Origin: Chitinophaga agri
GTDB taxonomy: Bacteria > Bacteroidota > Bacteroidia > Chitinophagales > Chitinophagaceae
NCBI RefSeq assembly: GCF_010093065.1
Contig: NZ_CP048113.1
Location: forward strand, 682,001-746,000
Direction of reading: 5' to 3'
DNA: 64,000 nt
In this document: in pieces, positions 33,361 to 42,084 of the stretch
Layout: each line of letters opens with the position of its first letter
How positions within the stretch are numbered: position 1 is the first letter of the stretch
Translations under genes and position numbers: made by a program
Notes under the pieces: model-generated
Database searches by the model: none
The model's input: the letters and a program-made list of their open reading frames with translations, nothing else
What the model was told of the DNA's origin: nothing

Positions 33361-33404
33361 CTTGTCCGCAGGGGGCTTTGGAAAAGGAGCCTTTTGCGGA
33401 CAAG
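33361..33404. terminator. long two-part hairpin after the PKD gene
   Basis: CTTGTCCGCA (33361-33370) pairs with TGCGGACAAG (33395-33404), with an inner GGCT/AGCC stem. It overlaps the longest reading frame of the next gene, which argues for that gene starting at 33426. It may attenuate, rather than abolish, transcription into the acyltransferase gene. Confidence 0.6.
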
Positions 33405-33425
33405 TATTTACATCAAACAAACGTT

Positions 33426-34478
33426 ATGGAAAAACAGGCAGGCCGCTTATTATCGCTGGATGTCATGCGTGGACTGATCATGATCTTACTGGCGGGAGAA
33501 AGTTGCCGGGTATATGAATCGCTACGCGAAGGGCATAACAATATTTTTATCACCCAGTTCTTTCACCATCCCTGGCACGGACTACGCTTCTGGGACCTCG
33601 TACAGCCGGCGTTTATGCTGATGGCCGGAACTGCCATGTATATCTCATATGAGAGCAAGTTGCGCAAGGGGATCAGCTGGGGAGAGAATTTCAAACATAT
33701 TGCTATACGAAGTCTTAAGCTCTTCCTGCTGGGTACAGGATTGCATTGTGTATACGCCGGAAAACTGGTATGGGAACTCTGGAATGTGCTGACACAGCTG
33801 TCCGTCACAGGAATGATCGCTTACCTGGTCATCGGCCGCTCCTATACTTTTCAGATCGTTGCCGGGTTCGCACTGATCCTGCTGAATGACATATTGTACC
33901 GAACTATACTGATGCCAGGGTTTGATCAGCCATTTGTGGAGTATCATAATTTCGGTGCTTACATGGATACGCTCCTGATGGGTAAGATCAATGAAGACGG
34001 GTGGGTGGCGATCAATATCATTCCGACAGCAGCGCATACTATCTGGGGGGTGACGGCCGGTAAGTTGCTGTCTTCAGCGATGGAGAATAAGCGCAAGATC
34101 CTTTTGCTGACTATTGCAGGTCTCGGATTACTGGTATTGGGATTCGGAGCAGACATGGCAGGCCTTTCGCCGATTATCAAACGTATCAGTACGGCTGGCT
34201 TTGTGATGGCATCAGCAGGCTGGGTATTGCTGATCCTCGCTTTCCTGTATTGGTGGATCGATATAAAAGATCATCAGCGGTATACCTGGATACCAGTAGT
34301 GGTAGGTATGAACGCTATCTTCATTTATGTGTTCTTTGAGACGGTAGGTGCGCAGTGGCTGAATGGGGTAGTGGCCATCTTCGTGCCGTGGCATATTGCG
34401 GCCGCATTTGTAACATGGATACTGGAGTGGGGATTGTGTTACTGGCTGTATAAGAAGAAGGTGTTTATCAAGCTATAA
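33426..34478 (+). CDS. NagX/HGSNAT-like membrane acyltransferase (DUF5009)
   Basis: Multi-spanning inner-membrane protein of 350 residues. It begins with RLLSLDVMRGLIMILLAGES, the hallmark start of the heparan-alpha-glucosaminide N-acetyltransferase / DUF5009 family. Ten or so hydrophobic helices follow; WDLVQPAFMLMAGTAMYISY and the PTAAHTIWGVTAGKLL block are also family-like. NagX-type proteins in Bacteroidota loci are thought to modify or transport amino sugars. Start 33426 is preferred, since the longer frame from 33378 crosses a hairpin. It probably belongs to the upstream Sus locus, pointing weakly to a GlcNAc- or GlcN-containing ligand. Confidence 0.82.
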   Translation: MEKQAGRLLSLDVMRGLIMILLAGESCRVYESLREGHNNIFITQFFHHPWHGLRFWDLVQPAFMLMAGTAMYISYESKLRKGISWGENFKHIAIRSLKLFLLGTGLHCVYAGKLVWELWNVLTQLSVTGMIAYLVIGRSYTFQIVAGFALILLNDILYRTILMPGFDQPFVEYHNFGAYMDTLLMGKINEDGWVAINIIPTAAHTIWGVTAGKLLSSAMENKRKILLLTIAGLGLLVLGFGADMAGLSPIIKRISTAGFVMASAGWVLLILAFLYWWIDIKDHQRYTWIPVVVGMNAIFIYVFFETVGAQWLNGVVAIFVPWHIAAAFVTWILEWGLCYWLYKKKVFIKL

Positions 34479-34481
34479 TTA

Positions 34482-34511
34482 GATGCCGCCTGTATAACAG
34501 CAGGCGGCATC
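34482..34511. terminator. bidirectional terminator
   Basis: GATGCCGCCTG-TATAACAG-CAGGCGGCATC, an 11-bp perfect stem, placed between the convergent NagX-like and helicase genes. A T-rich stretch follows on the right. Confidence 0.85.
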
Positions 34512-34516
34512 TTAAT

Positions 34517-36676
34517 TTATTCTTTGATAACGGTATCATCCATAGCAGGAGTGACCAGCTTTAGTTCAGAGAGGAACGCCGTGGTTCCGGGAATATCGAA
34601 CGTCGTGTTAAGGACATATTCCACTTTCATTGCCAGTGGTAAGTAGACCCCCCATTTGCTTAAAGGGAAGAATTCCGGCTGCTCTTCAATGTACATGCTT
34701 ACATGCTGTGCTATACCGGCCAGCTGATGACGCATATTTAAGATCAACTCACCCAGGTCAATCGATTTGTCCGGTATGGTGAGCTTACTTTGCCGGTCAT
34801 CAACCTCCACATGCTGAATATTAAGTGTTTTGGCCAGGAACCAGAGTGTCCGGTTGATTTTTGTCCCTGTAAAAGTGTAGATGACATATTTCTTTTCTTT
34901 CACAATGACCGGACGCACGGAAGACAGGTGATCCAGCTTAAAATCCTTGAACAGCAGCTTCAGTTCGTTGATACTTTCTATAGCGCTGCTGTCAGCTTCA
35001 TCCGGATGCAGATCTGTATTTAGCAATTCCATCATTTTCAGCCGGATACGTGGATGTACATCTCCGCTACCGCTGTTGTAAACGGGCTTTTTGCCGTCAT
35101 TCGCAGGAACCACAAATACCTTCCTTGCATTAATATCTACATCTGTGATCTTCCAGATCTTCGCTGCAAGTAGCACATTAGTGTCTACCTCGATCATTGG
35201 CGTAAATTCCAGCTCGCCGATGGTATTCCCTGCATATATAACTTTCAGCATGACGGGCGATACGAACATGGAATAGAAGTCACGCGAGGTGGTCAGCTTT
35301 TCGCCTGCTACGCCTACGATCAGTTCTTTGCGAAGATCTTCCACATATTCCGCCCCGATCATAAAGTCGAGGAGTGTATCGATCTCCGCTTTGCTGAAAT
35401 GCCCGAATACGGCATTATGATGTAGTCGCTGCACTAACACAGCCCTGGACAATCCATTTGTTTCCTTCAGTATGGAGAGCGCCTGGTGAAACAACAGATC
35501 AAAAGGTTTGGCCTGTCCATAGGCTGGTTCTATAAACGACTCCTTAAATAGTTCCCAGCAGGCGAACGACTGCAGCATAGACCAGTGCTCGGTCGCGTAC
35601 AACAATAACTGACTTTCCTGGCCTTCCCTTCTGCCACTACGGCCCACCCGCTGAATGAGAGAAGCGATGGAATGAGTTGCATCTATCTGGATAACAGTTT
35701 CTACTGTACCAATATCAATACCTAGTTCCAGTGTGGAGGTACAGGCGATACAGAAGTTGTTACGCTTATTGTTCTTTGCAAATTCCTCTACATATTCCCT
35801 CACTTCCTTATCTACTGCAGAGTGATGAGAGAAATAATAATGGTGCCCTTTTTTCCGCTCGGAAGTTTTTTTCAGTTTGACAGCCAGTTCTTCTGCATTG
35901 CCACGACTATTCGGGAAGATCAGCACCTTACTGTCCTTCACATGCCCGTATAGTTCATCTATAAAAAAAGGGTTGTATTCCGCATCATTGTCTTTGCTGA
36001 ACATGAACCGGGCATGGATCCCTTTCGCTGTACCGTCCACGAGCACCTTTGTATTCGGTACATCTCCCGTAAAGCGTTTGAGCTCATCATAGTCTCCTAC
36101 TGTTGCCGATAAACCTATGATACGTGCCAGCTTATCCGTTGCCAGATCGTTGATCCTCGACAATAGCGACCGTAGGTGCATTCCTCTGTCGCTCCCCAGA
36201 AAGGTATGGATCTCATCTATGACGATGAATTTTAGTTTGGAGAATAGCCGTTGCGCATGGTCCGGATGATTTGTGAACAGCGCCTCGATCGATTCCGGCG
36301 TGATCAGTAATACTCCTTCCGGTTGCCTTATTAACTGCTTTTTAGCCGCCACATTCGCCTCGCCATGCCAGCGGGTGACGGTGACATCCATATAGCGGCA
36401 AAGGTCTTCTACACGTATAAACTGGTCATTGATAAGGGCGATCAGCGGAGAGATGTATAATACCTGCACCCCCTCGTCGTTAAAGTTCACTTTGGAGAGG
36501 ATAGGCAGGAAAGCGGCTTCCGTTTTACCGGAGGCTGTCCGGGAGACCAGCATATAGTGACCTTCGGTGCCCAGGATCCGTTTGATAGCGGCGGCCTGGA
36601 TCGGTCGCAGGGCTTCCCATCGTTTGTCATTGATATATCGTCGTATAGGCTCCGAGAGCAATGAAAACTCACTCAT
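34517..36676 (-). CDS. Lhr/BrxHI-like SF2 helicase, third gene of the Ter-BREX-like operon
   Basis: A 719-residue DEAD/DEAH-box helicase. Motif I is RTASGKTEAA at 46-55, motif II the variant IDEIH at about 150, motif III LSAT in IGLSATVGD. In the second RecA domain, LELGIDIGTVETVIQID leads into motif VI QRVGRSGR at about 340. The layout (short N-terminus, two RecA folds, then about 350 residues with a winged-helix/Lhr-core-like region) matches Lhr-type helicases and BrxHI of BREX type 2. The start overlaps the upstream ATPase stop by four bases (ATGA), so translation is coupled. It probably moves along or unwinds nucleic acid under control of the partner ATPase; this role is inferred. Confidence 0.85.
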   Translation of the reverse strand: MSEFSLLSEPIRRYINDKRWEALRPIQAAAIKRILGTEGHYMLVSRTASGKTEAAFLPILSKVNFNDEGVQVLYISPLIALINDQFIRVEDLCRYMDVTVTRWHGEANVAAKKQLIRQPEGVLLITPESIEALFTNHPDHAQRLFSKLKFIVIDEIHTFLGSDRGMHLRSLLSRINDLATDKLARIIGLSATVGDYDELKRFTGDVPNTKVLVDGTAKGIHARFMFSKDNDAEYNPFFIDELYGHVKDSKVLIFPNSRGNAEELAVKLKKTSERKKGHHYYFSHHSAVDKEVREYVEEFAKNNKRNNFCIACTSTLELGIDIGTVETVIQIDATHSIASLIQRVGRSGRREGQESQLLLYATEHWSMLQSFACWELFKESFIEPAYGQAKPFDLLFHQALSILKETNGLSRAVLVQRLHHNAVFGHFSKAEIDTLLDFMIGAEYVEDLRKELIVGVAGEKLTTSRDFYSMFVSPVMLKVIYAGNTIGELEFTPMIEVDTNVLLAAKIWKITDVDINARKVFVVPANDGKKPVYNSGSGDVHPRIRLKMMELLNTDLHPDEADSSAIESINELKLLFKDFKLDHLSSVRPVIVKEKKYVIYTFTGTKINRTLWFLAKTLNIQHVEVDDRQSKLTIPDKSIDLGELILNMRHQLAGIAQHVSMYIEEQPEFFPLSKWGVYLPLAMKVEYVLNTTFDIPGTTAFLSELKLVTPAMDDTVIKE

Positions 36677-37986
36677 ATCTCTTTGATGTTTTCAAGGTCT
36701 TCCTCCACAGGTCTTTCGTCTGTTACCTCTACATCGGCAAACAGTTTCGCTTTGTCCATACCCGGGTGCTGACGGAGAATGCTCAGGATATTCAGGAAAT
36801 CCCTGATCACTTCGCGCGGCGTGAGGAACTCATTGGCCCCGGGTCTGTTGAACAACTCTTCCATAAAGAGCTGGATGTCTTCGCTTGTGATATCAATATT
36901 TGTTTTATAGTTCAGGTCAAACACCTGTTTCAGTTGCTGTAACAGCACATAGATCTCTGTAGCATTCAACGGCATCAGACGGATCACCGGTTGTGCGAAG
37001 TCCCTGATCTCCTGAGATTCGAACTTGTTTGTCGCCAGCCTGGATTTCAGCGCCTGGTAGCTGAACAGCCCTCTTCTTTCATTTTCCAGGAAATCCCGGG
37101 TGCCGGCGAAGTTAAAGAACAGGTTACCGACTTTGCCCTGGAAACAGTCATTGTAGATATGCAGGATCTTCTCATAGTTCTTTTCCCGCATAGCGGCAGT
37201 CGGGATCTTGTAGAGGTTGATCGCTTCATCGAGGTTGACCATGAATCCGCTGTAGCCGATACTGACAAACAGTTTACAGAAATTCTTCAGCATATCATAG
37301 TAGTTATCATCACTGATGATATCTCTTACACCCAGTTCCTGCCGGGCTTCTGTTTTGGTATGATATTCCCCTTTTAGCCAGCGTAGGGCGTTCTTGCGGA
37401 GCTGTTCATCGTCTTTGATATAACCCAGATAGTATTTCATAATGACCTGACCGAAGTCGAAACCGCCTACGTCTGTCAGTTCATTGATCGTACGCTGAAT
37501 ATAGTTCAGGATCAGGTTCTCGTACTTTTCATCCCTGATATCTGTTATAGCAATATTATTTTCCTGCGCAGCTTTGGTGATCACCTGCTCTATCCATTTT
37601 TCCAGCAGGGTAGAGAGGGCGCCTCCTTCCGGCTTGGTTTGTATGGCGAGGTTGTCGATGATGGCACTGTACAGCGCCAGCGATTTACCATCGTTGGCAT
37701 ATAGCCGGTTCTGCGGTGTGAAGTCTGCATTGGCCACCACAAATTTCTGTTTCATAGCAACTGTATTCAGCAGGTGCATCATAAATGATTTACCGGAGCC
37801 GAAGTCGCCGATCCAGAATTTAACCATGCTATGCCCGTTCTTTACATCTTCCAGTGCGGTAAGGAATGCCTGAATCTCGGCGGAACGGCCTACCGTTATA
37901 TGTTGTACACCGGTTTTCGGAACTACGCCGCCTAACAGCGAATTAATAATCGAAGTGGCTTCGCGGGGTTTAATGTTTTCTATCAT
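36673..37986 (-). CDS. BrxD-like P-loop ATPase (DUF2791 type), second gene of the operon
   Basis: A 437-residue AAA-like ATPase. The opening PREATSIINSLLGGVVPKTG and HITVGRSAEIQAFLTALEDV are typical of BrxD/DUF2791 proteins. Walker A is IGDFGSGKSF at 59-68; Walker B is GFMVNLDEAINL at about 245-256, and GNLFFNFAGTRDF looks like a sensor-type segment. BrxD is encoded next to brxHI in BREX type 2. It overlaps both neighbours by ATGA junctions: the TerB-like gene upstream and the helicase downstream. The three products are thus likely made in fixed ratio and act as one complex. Confidence 0.85.
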   Translation of the reverse strand: MIENIKPREATSIINSLLGGVVPKTGVQHITVGRSAEIQAFLTALEDVKNGHSMVKFWIGDFGSGKSFMMHLLNTVAMKQKFVVANADFTPQNRLYANDGKSLALYSAIIDNLAIQTKPEGGALSTLLEKWIEQVITKAAQENNIAITDIRDEKYENLILNYIQRTINELTDVGGFDFGQVIMKYYLGYIKDDEQLRKNALRWLKGEYHTKTEARQELGVRDIISDDNYYDMLKNFCKLFVSIGYSGFMVNLDEAINLYKIPTAAMREKNYEKILHIYNDCFQGKVGNLFFNFAGTRDFLENERRGLFSYQALKSRLATNKFESQEIRDFAQPVIRLMPLNATEIYVLLQQLKQVFDLNYKTNIDITSEDIQLFMEELFNRPGANEFLTPREVIRDFLNILSILRQHPGMDKAKLFADVEVTDERPVEEDLENIKEI

Positions 37987-39779
37987 GCTATAATGTTTTG
38001 AAAGTATTTTTCGGTGATGGTGTAAGTATCGTCATATTCTTCTATCAGCAGATCATCCAGTATTTCATAGCAGCTGCTGTTAATGCTTTCGATCAGCTGG
38101 TCCCGGAACAACTTTCTTTCCTTTGCGAAGGAACTGACGGTATCAGCAGGTAATGATAAGGTGTGGTCGCGGAACATGGTCAGTAGTTCCTGTTGATGAG
38201 TATTGAGGATGATCCCTGCTGCAAAGGCGATCTCATTGCCGGTTTTGATTTCAACTACAGGAGGCAGCAGGGTGATGGAAACACTTGCGGCTGGCGGCGG
38301 AGGCGCTTCTTCCGGCTCTTCGTCCTGTAGTAGCTTATTAAGGTTGTTAACTGTTTCATTATGGGCAGAGATCACAGCTTCAATCGCGGCCGTGTCCAGT
38401 TGTACCGTCCTTCTTTTTTTAACAAAAATGCCAGGTACCTCTTCAAGGGCGGCTTTCAGATTGACAGTCTGGATGAGGTTATTGGCAACAAGTTCAAAAG
38501 ATTGTCTTTCCTGTTCTGTTTTGAACAGGCTTTTATGGATGGTTTTAGGTAATTGTTTGCGATCCGCTTTTTCAGAACGGAGGTCGGCATGCAGGTATTT
38601 CAGATAGAACCTGACGGCGTCTTCCCGGTCATAGGCAGCGAACAGTTTGGATGCTTCAAAGAAAATGTTCTCTTTCTGTGGATTGTTGATATTCAACGCC
38701 GCCAGCTGCACTACTTCCGATATACATTCCGCATAGTTCTGTTTGTTTACCCTGGCTTCGATCTGCTCGAAGAACAGGCGCCAACGGGTGTTGTTCTGTG
38801 CGTTCAGCTGGATTTCTGTCACGCGGTCGGCAGGTGGAATAGCTTGTTCCTTGCTGAGGATAGCGGCGGCTACACGCTGACCCAGCTGCTCTTCGAAGTA
38901 TTCGCTGCAGGCATTATAAGGGAAATCTTCCGTTAGCTTTCTTTTCTGTGCATATTTCCCGCGTACAGCGTTTTCGGCCCGCTTGAATACAGTGAGGTAG
39001 ATATCGCTTTTTATTCGTTCCCGGTTATAGTCCGCATCACCTCTGGACTTATCCGGATATACCTGATCCATCAACTGATCCGCGAGTCGGCCAACATGGT
39101 CGTCAAAAGCACTTCCCTGTTGTTTCAGGTCTTTGTCTATCGTTTTGATGGCCGCCAGGTAAAGCCGTATAACGGCAATGCAGCAACCTTCGACAGACAG
39201 GAACATGTTATCCGGGTTCCAGAATTGATTGAGCCATTCCACTTCCCGTACGTTCAGATAAAGCTTGTCTTTGAAGCGATTCCCCAGTTTAGCGGTCTCG
39301 TCGTAGTAACTGGGCGTCCGGTCCGGCGGCGCCGTGACAGGCGATGCGGCGGGCCGCATATCACTATAGTCTATGAGACTTCCCTCGTTACTGATATCAA
39401 TGATATCTACGCCATTGTATACAGATGTGGTGGTAGTAACAGGTGGGACAGACCCGCTAAACTGCTGCCGGTCCTGATGATACCGGATAATGTTTTTGTA
39501 TACCGGTAGTAACTGCCGTTCATTTAGCTGATCATTGAGTAACAGTTGTAATACTCCTTCATACAGGCAGTCATATTCATAGGGAATGACCCTTACAGGG
39601 GCTATACCAGTATACACCTCTTTATCAGAGAGCGCCTTGTTCAGATGGGCGGCATCATCTCTGTCAAGCAGGGCCATCGTATTGTTGGCGATCTGGTAAA
39701 AGTGCTCGTTTGGGTTGCTTAGAAAACCATAAGATTTAAGGTAGCTTGTCCATTCCTCCTTAAAGTATCCTTCCATCAT
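37983..39779 (-). CDS. TerB-like protein, first gene of the Ter-BREX-like operon
   Basis: A 598-residue cytosolic protein of no catalytic family that I can see. A helical N-terminal region (about 150-230: RFKDKLYLNVREVEWLNQFW, FLSVEGCCIAVIRLYLAAIK) resembles the TerB-N type, and the C-terminal half (about 430-598), with KKRRTVQLDTAAIEAVISAH and a Pro-rich spacer EEPEEAPPPPAAS, resembles TerB-C. Both assignments are tentative. Such proteins are known to be encoded beside a DUF2791 ATPase and an SF2 helicase. It heads the operon; its stop overlaps the ATPase start by ATGA. It may sense a signal or act as a scaffold. Confidence 0.65.
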   Translation of the reverse strand: MMEGYFKEEWTSYLKSYGFLSNPNEHFYQIANNTMALLDRDDAAHLNKALSDKEVYTGIAPVRVIPYEYDCLYEGVLQLLLNDQLNERQLLPVYKNIIRYHQDRQQFSGSVPPVTTTTSVYNGVDIIDISNEGSLIDYSDMRPAASPVTAPPDRTPSYYDETAKLGNRFKDKLYLNVREVEWLNQFWNPDNMFLSVEGCCIAVIRLYLAAIKTIDKDLKQQGSAFDDHVGRLADQLMDQVYPDKSRGDADYNRERIKSDIYLTVFKRAENAVRGKYAQKRKLTEDFPYNACSEYFEEQLGQRVAAAILSKEQAIPPADRVTEIQLNAQNNTRWRLFFEQIEARVNKQNYAECISEVVQLAALNINNPQKENIFFEASKLFAAYDREDAVRFYLKYLHADLRSEKADRKQLPKTIHKSLFKTEQERQSFELVANNLIQTVNLKAALEEVPGIFVKKRRTVQLDTAAIEAVISAHNETVNNLNKLLQDEEPEEAPPPPAASVSITLLPPVVEIKTGNEIAFAAGIILNTHQQELLTMFRDHTLSLPADTVSSFAKERKLFRDQLIESINSSCYEILDDLLIEEYDDTYTITEKYFQNIIA

Positions 39780-39819
39780 TGCGCATCACGGGTAAATAGT
39801 AAGGGATTATTCGTGTTGA

Positions 39820-39851
39820 CACTACATTACAAACAGGTGTCTTTTGTAGTG
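39820..39851. promoter_or_regulatory. inverted repeat upstream of the Ter-BREX-like operon
   Basis: CACTACA (39820-39826) and TGTAGTG (39845-39851) form a 7-bp inverted repeat with an 18-bp spacer, 40 bp upstream of the operon start. A candidate operator. The rest of the 332-bp gap to the phosphodiesterase gene at 40112 is AT-rich and shows no other recognisable feature. Confidence 0.35.
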
Positions 39852-40111
39852 CTAGTTTAATATTTATTTCTGAGTAATTCGTTAATAATCTGTTAATGAA
39901 CTGTGAAAGTGGCAACAAGCAGAATGAATAACATATGCGACTATATTGAAAATTGTTGTGTCGGTCACCGCATTGATAAACTATACTTAAGACCGCACCC
40001 GCCTGACAGGATAAACCAGGGAGTTGTAACAGTGCGTAACAATTTCTTAACCTCCCTTGCTGACGGTACCCACTTCATTTTCCGGTTCTCTACATAAACA
40101 TAACAGCCAAA

Positions 40112-41446
40112 ATGAAGCGTTTATATGCATTTGCCGGTGGACTGCTGTTCACATTGTCAGCCGCCGCCCAACAGGTCAACCACGTGGTACTGATCACTAT
40201 TGATGGCTTCCGGCCCGACTTCTACCAGGATGCCTCCTGGAGTATGAACAACCTTCGTATGATGAAGGATAGTGGTGCGGCTGCCGAAGGTGTGAATTGC
40301 GTGTTCCCGAGCGTCACTTACCCGGATCACACGACTATCATCACCGGTGTGAAACCAGCTAAACACGGTATTTATTACAATGCGCCGTTCGAAGAGGGAA
40401 AGGCCAGCGGCGAATGGTACTTCTACTACAAAGCGATCAAGGTGCCCACCTTGTATGATGCGGTACATGCCGCGGGAAAAACCAATGCCAATGTGATCTG
40501 GCCGGTGTCTGTCGGTGCACCTGTAGACTATAACATCCCCGACGTGTGGCCGGTGGGCAAGAAGACAGACAGGAGAGACGCTACCGCTGCCGCCACTACG
40601 CCTGCTTCTCTCTGGGAAGAGATCCAGGAGAATGCAACGGGTAAGTTAGGGCCTGAAGATTTCACAATGGTGAGAGAAGAGCTGACAATGGACGAGAATG
40701 TAGCCAGAATGGGCGCCTACATGATCACTAAATATAAGCCTGCATTTACTACGCTGCACCTGGCATGTACCGACCATTATGAGCACATGCAGGGACGTGA
40801 TGGTCTGCTGGTAAGAAAAGCAGTGGCTGGTGCTGACCGCGCCATCGGTACTATCCTGGAAGCACTGATCAGGGCAGGGATCAAAGATAGCACAGCCATT
40901 ATCGTTACAGGCGATCATGGTTTTGTAGACATCAGACAGTCATTCTCCCCGAATGTGCTGCTAGTGGAAGCGGGACTAATTAAAAATATAGACAAAGGCG
41001 ACTGGAAAGCCCGTTTTCATACCTCCGGCGGATCGGCTTTCCTGCACCTGAAAGACAGGAATGATACACAGTCACTGGAAAAAGTGAAAGAGATACTGGC
41101 ACACCTGCCAGCTGAACAACAGCAAATGTTTAAAGTGATTGATCGCAAACAGCTGGAGGCGGTCGGTGCAGATCCGAATGCAGCCCTGGCGCTGGCAGCT
41201 GCAAAAGGTGTTACCATTGGTGGCGGTGTAAAGGGAGCATTGATAAAGGATGCAAAAGGCGGTACACACGGGTACTATCCTGATTTCAAAGAGATCCAGA
41301 CCGGCTTTGTAGCCTATGGTCCTGGTATCGCGCAGGGCAAGAACCTGAAAGATATTGACCTGACAGATATAGCACCTGTTATTGCAAAACTGCTTGGTCT
41401 GAAGCTGGACACCGACGGACATATCCCTGCCGGCCTGCTGAAGTAA
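40112..41446 (+). CDS. nucleotide pyrophosphatase/phosphodiesterase (NPP family)
   Basis: Exported alkaline-phosphatase-superfamily enzyme of 444 residues that hydrolyses phosphodiester or pyrophosphate bonds in the periplasm. Signal peptide MKRLYAFAGGLLFTLSAAA before QQ. First metal Asp31 in ITIDGFRPDF; the nucleophile Thr69 in FPSVTYPDHTTIITG; further metal ligands in TDHYEHMQG and VTGDHGFVDI; a late His in KGGTHGYYPD. The pattern and length are those of bacterial NPPs. It is monocistronic, ended by an exceptionally long inverted repeat. Confidence 0.93.
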   Translation: MKRLYAFAGGLLFTLSAAAQQVNHVVLITIDGFRPDFYQDASWSMNNLRMMKDSGAAAEGVNCVFPSVTYPDHTTIITGVKPAKHGIYYNAPFEEGKASGEWYFYYKAIKVPTLYDAVHAAGKTNANVIWPVSVGAPVDYNIPDVWPVGKKTDRRDATAAATTPASLWEEIQENATGKLGPEDFTMVREELTMDENVARMGAYMITKYKPAFTTLHLACTDHYEHMQGRDGLLVRKAVAGADRAIGTILEALIRAGIKDSTAIIVTGDHGFVDIRQSFSPNVLLVEAGLIKNIDKGDWKARFHTSGGSAFLHLKDRNDTQSLEKVKEILAHLPAEQQQMFKVIDRKQLEAVGADPNAALALAAAKGVTIGGGVKGALIKDAKGGTHGYYPDFKEIQTGFVAYGPGIAQGKNLKDIDLTDIAPVIAKLLGLKLDTDGHIPAGLLK

Positions 41447-41475
41447 TTCCCTATCTGAGAAAGACCCTGATACAA

Positions 41476-41537
41476 AACGCCTCTTTTATACGATGCTGAT
41501 CGTTCTACTGAGGATCAGCATCGTATAAAAAGGCGTT
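41476..41537. terminator. very long inverted repeat between convergent genes
   Basis: The left arm 41476-41501 and right arm 41513-41537 pair over 25 bp with a single bulged C; the loop is 11 bases. The outer ends are AACGCC/GGCGTT and the centre is ATACGATGCTGATC. It is far longer than a normal terminator. The A/T tracts inside the stem could serve as U-tracts in either direction. Confidence 0.8.
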
Positions 41538-41555
41538 CTCATTTCATAGCGTCTT

Positions 41556-41984
41556 CTATGCAGCAGGATTTACATCCATACTGATCATCCAGTTAACACC
41601 GAATTTGTCCTTGAGCATGCCGAACAGTGGCGCCCAGAACGTTTTTTCCAATGGCATAGTGATATTGCCACCGGCCGATAGTCCGTCAAAGACCCTCCTC
41701 GTTTCTTCTGCTGATGTGGTGGTTAGCGCAATGGAAAAGTTATCTCCTGATTTGACACCCTCCATACCCGGACCACAATCACTGCCCATCAGTATGTTTT
41801 TATCGCCCACTGGTAATGCTACATGCATGATCTGTTCTGCTTTGTCGGCAGGTAGTTCTTCGCCGCCCGGCATCTCTTTGAATTTTGAAGACATTTGGAA
41901 TTCTCCGCCAAACACTGATTTGTAGAAATCAAATGCTTCGCTGCAATTGCCGTTGAAGATGAGATAAGGATTAAGTGAAGCCAT
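41556..41984 (-). CDS. VOC-superfamily protein (PhnB-like)
   Basis: Glyoxalase/bleomycin-resistance fold protein of 142 residues from the ATG at 41984 (MASLNPYLIF). NGNCSEAFDFYKSVFGGEFQ is the start of PhnB-type VOC proteins, HVALPVGDKNILMGSD is the central strand set, and PLEKTFWAPLFGMLKDKFGV with NWMISM ends the family. A longer frame up to 42083 adds a non-homologous stretch and is rejected. It follows the DinB gene by about 100 bp on the same strand and may share its transcript. Substrate unknown. Confidence 0.88.
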   Translation of the reverse strand: MASLNPYLIFNGNCSEAFDFYKSVFGGEFQMSSKFKEMPGGEELPADKAEQIMHVALPVGDKNILMGSDCGPGMEGVKSGDNFSIALTTTSAEETRRVFDGLSAGGNITMPLEKTFWAPLFGMLKDKFGVNWMISMDVNPAA

Positions 41985-42084
41985 ACCCGTTTTTTTGAGA
42001 GTTATACAATGATTCAAATGTAGACAGATATACAGTGGCCGCAGGTGGGCAGATAAGACATAAATAAGGGGAAGACAGGACAAG

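Noticed and set aside
39903..40097. 64-codon plus-strand frame upstream of the phosphodiesterase gene
   Set aside because: No ribosome site, no recognisable sequence, ends just before the real start; treated as promoter DNA.
41985..42083. N-terminal extension of the VOC gene
   Set aside because: The extra residues have no homology pattern; the PhnB-type N-terminus starts at 41984.
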